Part shown: in pieces, positions 56,077 to 64,000 of the stretch | How the letters are laid out: every line of letters begins with the position of its first letter | Numbering within the stretch: the stretch's first letter is position 1 | Source: Fallopia convolvulus | Lineage: Eukaryota > Streptophyta > Magnoliopsida > Caryophyllales > Polygonaceae | Length of the DNA stretch: 64,000 nucleotides | Reading direction: 5' to 3' | Assembly: GCA_964016875.1 (NCBI GenBank) | Contig: OZ024733.1 | Span: 26,451,670-26,515,669 of the forward strand | The notes under the pieces: model-generated | Database searches by the model: none | Told to the model about the DNA's origin: nothing | What the model saw: only the letters and a program-made list of their open reading frames with translations | Made by a program: the position numbers and the translations under genes

Positions 56077-57333
56077 CTAGGGCGGGTTATATGTTTCGGT
56101 ATTCTTGTACGCCCTTAGCCTTAACTCCTCTAGCTCTTGGAGATTCATAAACCGTTTTGCTCCGGCCTCGTCGAGATTATGAGAAACCCCATACTTAGTC
56201 AAAAGAGCTTCAAAGCTCCTCTTTATGAAATGTGATCCTCCATCACCAATAAGCACTCTTGGAATTCCTACAATATTGTTAGTGAAATCCGCAAACCAAG
56301 GGGGCTTTGGCCCTCTCATAGCATCTATAGAAGGAGGAGATGTGGAAAAAGTAGGAAAAGGGTCTAAGAACAAATCCTCATCAGAAAGTACTGAGTCAGG
56401 GAAAGAAAACTCACAAAAGCTTTTCATAGATAGGGTCGTTACCGAGGCTATGTGGGTCGTTACCGACCTAGTTGGGTCAGGAGGTGCCTCAGTAACGTGG
56501 TCGTCAACCTCGGTAACGAACTTGAATATGGTATCCATCTTCAGTGAAGGGGTCGTTACCGACCACCCATGGTCGGTAGGCCTCTCATTAATTCTCTTAT
56601 CAACCTTGTTCAGCATGAGGTGCTCATCTGGGCTAGTATAAAGCATCTTGACCTCAGTGTACTTGGTCTCATTCACAGCGGGATTGAAATGGAACTCGAC
56701 CACCTCTTCCCCAATATCAAAGCTTAGGAGTCCCTTCTTAACATTGACTCTTACACCAGCTGTGGCAAGGAATGGCCTACCAAGGATGATAGGCACCACT
56801 TGGTCCTCTGGCATCTCCATGACAATGAAGTCATTGGGGACAAAGAACTTGCCCACTTGGACAAGAACGTCATCAACAACTCCAGTTGCCTTCACACATG
56901 ATCCATCCACCACATAAAGGTTCATATTCACTGATTCCAACGGTCCCATATTGGTCTTGGACCAAATGGATAGAGGTAGAAGACTTGCGCTGGCACCTAG
57001 ATCACACAAAGCTTTGAAACGATAAGCTCCAATACCAATAGTGATAGCGAACTTATCTGGATTGCCAAGCTTTTCAGGGAGCTCCAAAGAACGGACCTCA
57101 TCAGTCAGCTCTGACATAGATCTCTTCCTAGACAAAATCTCCTTCAAAAATTTAGTGTAAGCATGCATTTCGCTTAGGGCCTCAGCGAAAGGAATAGTAA
57201 TATTTAAGCCCTGTAGAACCTTCACAAAACGCCTAAAATTTCCCTCAGTGGAGTCTTTGGCTTTTTTAGAAGGGAAAGGAAGAGTCTTTGCCAGACTCGG
57301 AGCCAAAACCGCCCCAAGTCGTGGCTCTACCAA
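56077..57333 (-). pseudogene. Athila-like protease fused to integrase remnants
   Basis: 418-codon open frame. Residues about 80-220 are a retropepsin-like domain with the DLGAS active-site variant typical of Athila (ALCDLGASASLLPLSIW) and IILGRPFLATAGVRVNVKKG. A Thr/Asp-rich spacer follows. Then PKPPWFADFTNNIVG (RNase H-integrase linker), PRVLIGDGGSHFIKRSFEALLTKYGVSH (integrase core fragment) and LDEAGAKRFMNLQELEELRLRAYKN (integrase C-terminal fragment). RT, RNase H and the rest of integrase were lost by in-frame deletions, leaving the frame open. The spacer codes through repeats of a GGTCGTTACCGACC-like motif. Confidence 0.85.
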
Positions 57334-57431
57334 GTCGACAAGAGGGTCGATCGGTGTAGGAGAGGGGTCGGTAGGGACCTCATAACTGAGAGGGGGTCGG
57401 TAGAGAGGGCTTACATGGCCTAGGAGGGTCG

Positions 57432-59045
57432 TTAACGACCCCCCGAGTCGGTAACGATGTCAGCTGGATTGTCTTCTTCACCGTTGTTCTCTGATTGCTT
57501 TGTTTGAGCTCGATCTGGCAACTGTTTTCTGCTCCTTAGGTGTATGGCTGCAATTTGGCCCCTAGGGTTTTCCTCGGGACGGCCCGGAAATTGCCTTTGA
57601 GGTCTTAGAATTTGTGCAGCAAGGTTGCCAAGTTGGGAATTGACACTTTTCTTCCACGTTTCAAGCTCACCCAACTGTGCTTGTACACCTTTCATCTAGG
57701 TGTTTAGATCAGCACGCACTCCATTGATCCCGTCATGGATGCGTTGTACCCAGGATGAGGGTTCTTGATAGCCCGGAGGTCTTTAAGGAGGAACCCGTTG
57801 TTCTTGCTGAGGAGGTTGGCTCCCTTGGCCATGTCCATAATTGGCCCAAGTGGGTTGATTGTTATTCCTCCCTGCATAAGAATTATTACATTGGTTCCTA
57901 TAGTGACCTCTCATATAATTAGCCTCTTCATATGCCTTAACAGCACGAACTTGTTGCAAGTTAGTGCAGGAAGAAGTAGAATGGGCTTGAGACCCACATT
58001 CTTGACAAGACTGAGATGATTTAAAGTAACTTACCTGTTTTTTTAGCCTGTTAATCTCATCTTGCATGAATTGAAACTTGACATCGGGGTCTACCTCAGA
58101 CGCTTGTGGATCATATAGCTTCCTTGCTGGTGGCTTGGCTTGCTGGGTACCGTACATGGCGTCATAGTTAGTAAGCTTGTCTAACAATGCCCATGCATCA
58201 TCGGGATTCATCTCAATAAACCCACAATCTGTGTGCAGGTTGATGCGATCCTTTGTTGCAGTATTGATACCTTGGAAGAAGATCTCTTGGAGCACATATG
58301 GTGGTTGCCCATGCGTGGGGCACTGTCTCAAGAGCTCCTTGAATCTCTCCCATGTCTCTACAAAAGTTTCACCAAGCAACTGGTGATAAGAAGTGATGCA
58401 CTTCCTAAGCTCCGTCGTCTTTGCTGGTGGAAAGAACTTAGTCATGAACAAGTCATACAGAGTCCTCCATGTAGTGACCGATCTCGGAGGCAAGCTCTCA
58501 TACCAACTCAGCGCTTTACCTATAAGGGACCACTTAAAGGCCTTTAACAACACATATTCTAGTGACACACCATCTGCAGCAATTGTATCAAATAAATCAG
58601 TAAAAATTTTAACATGCTCAACAGGACATTTAGTGGGTTTCCCCTCAAATTGAGATCTCTTGATTAAGGATATGAATTGATACTTGATCTCAAAGGCTTT
58701 TTCTATATCAGGGAGCACTATCGCTGATTCTGGCACCCTCAGTTTCGGGTGCATGTATTACTTTGAATTTCTAGGGATAGCATTCAGTTGCTCCTGTAGA
58801 GGGGTAGCGGCCTCTCTTTCACGCCGCGCAGCTGCAGCCTCAACATCTCTAGCCCGCTCCATTACTTCCATCTGTAAGCGGAGATCCGCCAATTGTTGCT
58901 CTAGTCCAGCCATTGCTCTGTTTTCTCTTAATCTGCGGTGAAAAGATTGCTCGGGTTCAGAATCAACTATTGAATCAAAGAAAAGTCGGCGTCCTCCGGC
59001 TGGCATAAACTGAAAGCAAAAATAGAAGACGGAAACGAAATTCAA
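57432..59045 (-). pseudogene. Athila-like gag
   Basis: Open blocks 59045-58758, 58754-57783 and 57695-57432 lie in one frame separated by single stops (TAA 58758, TAA 57783, TAG 57696). The N terminus has a coiled-coil-like RLRENRAMAGLEQQLADLRLQMEVMERARD. The gag fold reads KAFKWSLIGKALSWYESLPPRSVTTWRTLYDLFMTKFFPP...TSYHQLLGETFVETWERFKELLRQCPTHG. A CxECGSQAHSTSSC zinc knuckle-like motif sits near 58000. Gag builds the particle; this copy is disrupted. Confidence 0.88.
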
Positions 59046-59207
59046 AACAAAACGGGTTAACCGTAGGGGGTCGGTATCGATGCCTACAGTGATCCTGAAA
59101 ACGAAACGTAAACGAGAAACTAGAGTTTTGTCGACAAGGTCGGTACCGATCCAGCGACAGTGATCTCGAAAAACCCTAAAAGAATAAAACTTGGCACTAT
59201 AGAAATC

Positions 59208-59225
59208 TCCCCGGCAACGGCGCCA
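59208..59225 (-). other. Athila primer-binding site (tRNA-Asp)
   Basis: TGGCGCCGTTGCCGGGGA on the minus strand matches the 3' end of plant tRNA-Asp(GUC) in complement, the usual primer of Athila/Tat elements. Three bases separate it from the LTR. Confidence 0.95.
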
Positions 59226-59228
59226 ATT

Positions 59229-60547
59229 TGTTGTAAGGGTTTCTTGACAAACAAATAAATTTATATCAAGACCCCGCTGAGTATAGCAGAGTCAGGTTTG
59301 TTCGCAAGAGAAAGTAAGTATCAAGTTTTGTTTACTTAGGGCGCAAGTAATAGCAAAAGTTTGGGATGTTATCAATGAAAGGGAAAATTCTAAGGTCTAG
59401 GTATCACCACAACAACAATTATGCATGCAAACGCCAATGAAACACAAAGATCATGCTTTTATCACATAAAGTCGTCAACTTTCGTCAACTAAGCAAGTAA
59501 ATCAATCAACTTTCATTAAATTAATAAACCTATCTATCTATCTCTTTGCTTCAATTAGGATTGATCAACTTTTGCTTCAAAACCCTAATTGACTATTCTG
59601 ATTCATAGTTTTCGCTTTCGCTTCAACTATAAACGAGAAATTCCTTTTCAACTTTCATTTCAAGGATTTAAGAACAAGAGAAAAGATTCATGGATAAAAA
59701 CAATTAAATCATGATCAAAGGCAAACATGCACAACCATTGTTGGGTTAACCCCAACCTTAGAAAGAAGAGAACTACTCACAAGTCATTATGGAAGAACAA
59801 ATTAAATTCAATTAAAATAAAACTCACAATTAAATCCAAAGCAAACGTCTTCTCAAATTCTCCAACTTGTCTCTTCTCTCTTCCCTAAACTTAGTTGATT
59901 GTAGGATAAGTAAACTAAAGCTAGAACAAGGGTTTATATAGTAAAAGCTAAGCTACTCCTAAGGAAATAATATCTTCTAAAGATATATCCCCAAAGGAAA
60001 CTATCTAAAGGGATAAAATAACACTTAAACGCGCCGATTCAGATCGTCCCTACCGATACGGGATGCCTCGGTAACGACCCTGTCAGGGTCGGTAGGGTTT
60101 CTTCGATTTCCTTCGACTTTGTCTTCTCTTTGACAGCCTCATTATTGACCCTAGGCACCTCGGTACCGACCCTCCCAGCCTCGGTAGGAGGCTCGTAACT
60201 GAGAGCTCTACCTCAGTAGGGGGTCGTTAGCCTTCGTTTTTGCTTCTTTTCTTCATCCTTAGGCTCGATAACGATTTTCCGACCTTCCTTTCTTGCTTGA
60301 ACTTGATTCTTCACCTCTTTCTTGGATCCATTCCTTAAGTGATTTTCCTCATGTTTGCTCTTCTCCTAAAAAAGGCTCCAAATAGCTTCTAAAACCTACA
60401 AAAACACCACCAAAGCTTATGTAGACTCCATATCTTAAGAAAATACGAAAACCTACACAAACGACTCAAAACAAAACACAAAACCAAAGAAAAGGACTTA
60501 AACACATAAAAACGCACCCTAAAACATGACTAAAAAGGTGGTCGTCA
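59229..60547 (-). repeat. Athila-like 5' LTR
   Basis: 1,319 bp, TGTTGTAAGG...GTCGTCA. Includes an extra 'ggtaggaggctcgtaactg' block compared with the 3' LTR. Confidence 0.85.
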
Positions 60548-60906
60548 TAGTATTGGGTTGTAAAATTGGGCTAGGCAAATTTGGGCCTAATCGAAAAAAA
60601 AACAACAAATTTTTTTTATGTAAACGACGTCGTAGAATATTAACAAACCAGCAACCATCGCCTTCTTCGTTCAACTTTTCCCAACCTCCATTAACGTAGT
60701 GACCAGAGCTTCCATCGCCTTCTTCAGCCCTCTCACGACCTCCGACCTCCTCCTAGTAATTGCCATCGTGTCGAGCAATCTTGTGGGCGCGGAATTTCAA
60801 AATTAATTTTTGATCCCGACCTTCCTATATAAAATCAATCGCTCCTCTAGCCCGATTTGGGGGAGGCCGTCTCCGCCTGCTCCCCCTAGATCCGCCCTTG
60901 TTGAAG

Positions 60907-61219
60907 AGGATTTTTTTATTTCATGAGCTATAATGTCTCTTATTAGTTGAGTCCTGGAGATTTCATCGAGTAATATCCCTCAACCACAATCTGAGTAATG
61001 AATGGAGAGTAGTTAGATGGGGATCCCAAAAGGTCCTCAAAGTGGCTTGTAATGGACTTGACAATGTCTGAATGATCGCGGTGGGTCTTGAATTTTTTTA
61101 TTTCATGAGCTGTAATGTGTCTTATCAACTGAGTCTTGGAGATTTCATCAAGCACTACCCCTCAAGCGTGAACTGAGTGATGAATGGAGAGCAGTTAGAT
61201 GGGGATCCTAGAAGGTCCT
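60907..61219 (-). repeat. 182-bp tandem duplication in LINE-3 linker
   Basis: Unit 1 (60907-61089) and unit 2 (61090-61219 continuing at 61763-61810) share TTTTTTTATTTCATGAGCT, GGAGATTTCATC, GGAGAG.AGTTAGATGGGGAT and GGTCCTCAAAGTGG. The open frame 60943-61155 covers only unit 1 and part of unit 2. The TRIM inserted within unit 2 after the duplication. Confidence 0.85.
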
Positions 61220-61757
61220 TGTGAAAATAAAGAAAATAAAAAGGGCTTCCCACATCGAAAGTTTGAAGAAACAAAGCCTAGCATATAAGTAATTGGGTTA
61301 CTCCTCCTATTGCCAACTGGTTTTAGGATGGAACCTCATGAACTTATGTGCTAGGCCCATAACGTGCATATGTGCATGAAAGGACATATGTATCCCCACG
61401 TTGTATTGGCCCACCAGACTTTAAGATGGTATCGGAGCCTTTTCGGTTTGGGTCCCGACTCTTGAACTATATGGGTTGGCCGGCCTAAAGGCATGACGTC
61501 AAGTTGCAACTGGCATATTGCGGGGTCAAGCGATTGCACTTGAGGGCGCATGTGAAAATAAGAAAATAAAAAGGGTTTCCCACATCGAAAGTTTGAAGAA
61601 ATTTAAGCCTAGCATATAAGTATTGGGGTTACTCCTCCTATTGTCAATTGGTTTTAGGATGGAACCCCATGAACTTATGTGTTAAGCCCATAACACGCAT
61701 ATGCGCATGAATGGACATGTGTACCCCCATGTCATATTGGCCCACCGGAATTTAACA
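61220..61757 (+). mobile_element. TRIM retrotransposon, copy 2
   Basis: 538 bp. Two 207-bp LTRs (61220-61426, 61551-61757; TGTGAAAATAA start), TSD GTCCT (61215-61219, 61758-61762), tRNA-iMet primer site TGGTATCGGAGCC at 61427-61439, and a purine-rich TTGAGGGCGCA before the right LTR. The interior is 124 bp and non-coding, so mobility must rely on another element's proteins. Confidence 0.92.
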
Positions 61758-61810
61758 GTCCTCAAAGTGGATTGTAATGAACTTGACAATGGATGAATGA
61801 TCGTGGTGGG

Positions 61811-62440
61811 TTATACCATTGTTTTCCGTAATTGAGAGAATTTGGAGGAGAGTCTCCGTGATTGATTTTTCTTAAAAAAATAGGAGTTGCGGTGGTTAGT
61901 GAATTTAATCCACTTTAGTTTGGCGAGCTTGTTAGTAGTATCTCTGAGATTTTTCATGATGGAAGAGAGTTTATAGAGGGCTAGGTTTTTAGCTTCAACG
62001 GGATGGGGATTAAGGGGGCTATTTTGGAGCTTAGTTTGGATCTCATGGAGAATGCCTTTATAAAGTTTAATCTCGTTGTAGAGATTTTCAAATTTCAAGC
62101 TTTCAAATTTCTTGAGGGATTTCTTCAAAAGTTTTTGTTTGGTGAAGACTTCGTAAATAGGGTTGACAAACAATGTCCTAATTCCATGTTTCTCTAACAC
62201 CGATCATGAAGTTTTCTTGGTGGGTCCATGCGTTGTTGAACTGAAAGGGGGTTTGGGCAACGAGAACGGGGTTGGAGTTGGAGGATGGAAGGGGAGTGAT
62301 CGGAGGGTTCGGCTGTATTGAAGTGGGCGGTGGAAGTGGGGAAGAAGGTGGCCCAATTGTGATTGATAAGGTACTTGTCGTCAAGTTTACACCAGATTCT
62401 CTTGGTTGGATTTTGCTTGTCGAAGTATATCGACAATCGG
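61811..62440 (-). pseudogene. LINE-3 endonuclease C-terminus and linker
   Basis: Frames encode a piece with FPTSTAHFNTAEPSDHSP (the SDHxPI-type box that closes the LINE endonuclease domain) and then KKSLKKFESLKFENLYNEIKLYKGILHEIQTKLQNSP...LAKLKWIKFTNHRNSYFFKKNQSRR, the usual Lys-rich linker between endonuclease and RT. One frameshift near 62200. Confidence 0.75.
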
Positions 62441-62513
62441 TGTAACGGTGATCTGAGAGATTAGAGGAGGTTATTCAGATTTGGAGTTCGGGTGAGACAT
62501 TGAAGGGACTTAT

Positions 62514-64000
62514 TGTTGAGTTTAGGATATAAAGAATAGTATTTTGCAAATTCAAGTTGAAGTAAAAGTCGACCCTTGTATAACAAGGGGGTTTGAGTAG
62601 ACCCCGAAGGGTAATCTCGTGAGTAGACCCCGAAGGGTAGTCTCGTTTAATTTGGGTGTAGACCATAAAGGTAATCACCACCGACTATTTAACACAGTAT
62701 ATACTAGCATCTTGGATAATGGCAATGAGTCACTCAAATAATTCGAGTTTTCCTTCAACGAATATTGCCCCTATTCCATGCCAAGGGTATTCCGCAAAAT
62801 CTTAGCGAGATAAAATGTTCCAACATTGACAATGGAAAAGTTGGCAATACTATTCCATTAAGAACAAAACGTACCTTGTTCGAGCCCATTGATTCCTCTT
62901 CTTCCTTCACATGTACGAATCCATCCATGCTTGGATCTTGAGGTTCTTCCTTGATTTCCACACGAGAGAAACGCTCCATGATATCAATCAAATGTGTTTT
63001 ATTTCTTGTGATTACGCTCACTAAGAATAACCCTAGACACAACCAAATTTCCTTTGTATCTTCCACCGACTTTTGTGTCTTTCACCACACTCTTCATGGA
63101 TGCCCAACACCCTTTTATAGGCGTCCTCAAGGCTGTCCAAATTCGGTTATCAAGTGGTTAGCAATCGGTTAGGGTAGTTGAGAGATTCTAGGAGAGATTT
63201 GGAAGTTACTTGGAATATTCCTTCCAATAAACACCTTTTGATCTTATCCAAAACTCCCTCTCTTTCCTCCTTATATGGGCGGCAATCCATGCCCCAAATT
63301 TGCCCTAGAGAGCCGTCCAAAATCAGCCCAAGAGAGCGCAAGGAGTTAGTCCAAAATGCATCTAGAAAAACCCACTAGTTAAGTCCAAAACCAAGCCCAA
63401 AATGGCATAGCACTAGGCCTAAAAATCAGCCCACATGTAAAACCCATCCATGCCCAATGGCACGCCTCATGGGCTGGCCCACCATGGCCCATGGCAAGCT
63501 AGCATAGCTAGAAACCTAGCTAGGTCACTGAGCTAGTGTAGCTGGCCTTCAACTAGTGTAGCTGGCCTTCAGCTAATTGAGCTGAGCTTTAGCTCGTTAA
63601 GCTATCTTACAAGCTATTTGAGCTAACCTTAGCTAGTTTGAGCTTCCTCGAGCTAAACCCTAGCTACATGAGCTTCCTAACAAGCTAGTTCTTTGAGTTA
63701 AGAGCTGAGTTAAGCTTATAGAGCTAAATTTAAACTAGTTGGAAGCTTCAAAACTCCTTTCTAGCATTCATAACTATGTGCCAAGTTATTCTCATACTTT
63801 GGTCTTTGTATAATACATTCACCAAGCTTAGAGAAGCTAACAATCATTCAAATGATAATGCACAGAGCTAATAGACAATCTTTCCTTGCTCAAAACCAAA
63901 AACCTAGATCAATACAAGTGCTCGGCGCCTTCTGCCAAAAGCTAGGCGCGCCGCAACACAAGCCCTAGCTCCAAGTCAACTACGCGCACTCGGTCGTGCC
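62514..64000 (+). mobile_element. LTR-X, second copy (incomplete at window end)
   Basis: Starts TGTTGAG and aligns along its length with the LTR-X blocks 2417-3286, 11523-11899 and 13530-13890. This is an uninterrupted copy of about 1.49 kb to the window end. Contains the TTTTATAGG promoter equivalent and the AGCT-rich segment. Whether it is a solo LTR or the 5' LTR of a whole element cannot be told. Confidence 0.78.
63490..63735. repeat. AGCT-rich degenerate repeat in LTR-X copy 2
   Basis: Same irregular TAGCTAG/TTGAGCT array as 11622-11885, with an extra GTGTAGCTGGCCTTCA.CTA duplication at about 63535-63575. Confidence 0.75.

Larger units (their letters stand above)
52769..60547 (-). mobile_element. 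Athila/Tat-type Ty3/gypsy element, internally deleted
   Basis: LTRs 52769-54049 and 59229-60547; primer site for tRNA-Asp at 59208-59225; purine tract next to the left LTR. Gag (59045 to about 57430) and protease are recognisable. RT, RNase H and most of integrase are missing: the protease frame runs straight into a piece of the RNase H-integrase linker, then two short integrase segments. In-frame stops at 58758, 57783 and 57696 disrupt gag. It is therefore non-autonomous. Flanks do not show a clean 5-bp TSD (TAGGG versus TAGTA). Confidence 0.88.
52514..60900. mobile_element. Non-autonomous hAT element, split by Athila-like insertion
   Basis: Perfect 8-bp TSD TTGAAGAG (52506-52513, 60901-60908). 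Ends CAGGGGCGGATCCAGG and, inverted, CAAGGGCGGATCTAGG. Without the retrotransposon (52769-60547) it is about 0.6 kb and non-coding. Inserted in LINE-3 coding sequence. Confidence 0.88.
51843..62509 (-). mobile_element. LINE-3 (plant L1-type), interrupted by hAT and TRIM
   Basis: On the minus strand: endonuclease C-terminus and linker (62440-61811), linker end with a 182-bp tandem duplication (61219-60909), and RT (52445-51843). The hAT element 52514-60900 (with Athila inside) and the TRIM 61220-61757 split it. The 3' half (end of RT, zinc-ribbon, RNase H) is missing beyond 51843 and the 5' side is cut by LTR-X copy 2. Confidence 0.85.

Noticed and set aside
59208..59225. Match to tRNA-Asp 3' end considered as a tRNA gene
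   Set aside because: Only the 18-nt primer-binding complement is present, next to an LTR.
62178..62436. Overlapping short frames as a separate small gene
   Set aside because: They are frames of the LINE-3 endonuclease end (SDHSP box).

Overview
This is a transposon-dense window of nuclear DNA from a flowering plant, probably a eudicot. Support comes from two intron-containing plant host genes, plant-type L1 LINEs with a C-terminal RNase H, a CRM-lineage Ty3/gypsy element, an Athila/Tat-type element primed by tRNA-Asp, a CACTA transposon with TNP2 and Ptta/En/Spm genes, a Helitron, hAT elements and TRIMs. I see no rRNA, tRNA gene, CRISPR array or bacterial sequence. The species cannot be named from what is visible.

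Layout. 1-969: terminal piece of a CACTA element that inserted into LINE-1. 970-16077: LINE-1 (plus strand: RT, zinc-ribbon, RNase H, short poly-A), split by a 1.87-kb solo LTR ('LTR-X', 2417-14933). LTR-X itself carries a CRM retrotransposon (3292-11517, minus), a non-autonomous Helitron (11900-13529) and a hAT element (13898-14680). 16078-18540: AT-rich intergenic DNA with one MITE-like inverted repeat. 18591-19637: a host gene of three exons encoding a GPI-anchored lipid-transfer protein. 20018-35160: remnant of a Ty1-copia element (minus). Its 3' LTR is split by a 10.6-kb CACTA element (20858-31493), and a separate solo LTR (28237-29592) sits inside that element's transposase gene. The copia body also holds a hAT insertion (34228-34858). 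A TRIM follows at 35430-35941. 37382-41261: host gene for a DDX3/Ded1-type DEAD-box helicase closest to Arabidopsis RH37, six coding exons, minus strand, one GC-AG intron. 42490-45610: LINE-2 with a coding solo LTR in its RNase H. 45620-46168: hAT-like element. 46880-47831: decayed copia gag. 47832-51842: no gene recognised. 51843-62509: LINE-3 (minus), interrupted by a hAT element (52514-60900) that contains an internally deleted Athila-like element (52769-60547), and by a second TRIM (61220-61757). 62514-64000: second copy of LTR-X, running off the window.

Only the helicase and the lipid-transfer protein look like working host genes. The rest is a record of repeated insertion. In many cases the target-site duplication (TSD) can be read directly: CTA, AAGCC, TGCGT, GTATG, GTCCT, AAGTT, TTGAAGAG, GTACCTAT, TGCTTCGG. 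Removing several of the insertions puts the host reading frame back in register, which gives a relative order of events. The autonomous-type elements are all disabled by in-frame stops, frameshifts or deletions. The CRM is the youngest-looking large element, its LTRs differing at about 23 of 934 positions. A CRM plus nested Athila and CACTA elements suggests pericentromeric or other heterochromatic DNA, but that is inference.
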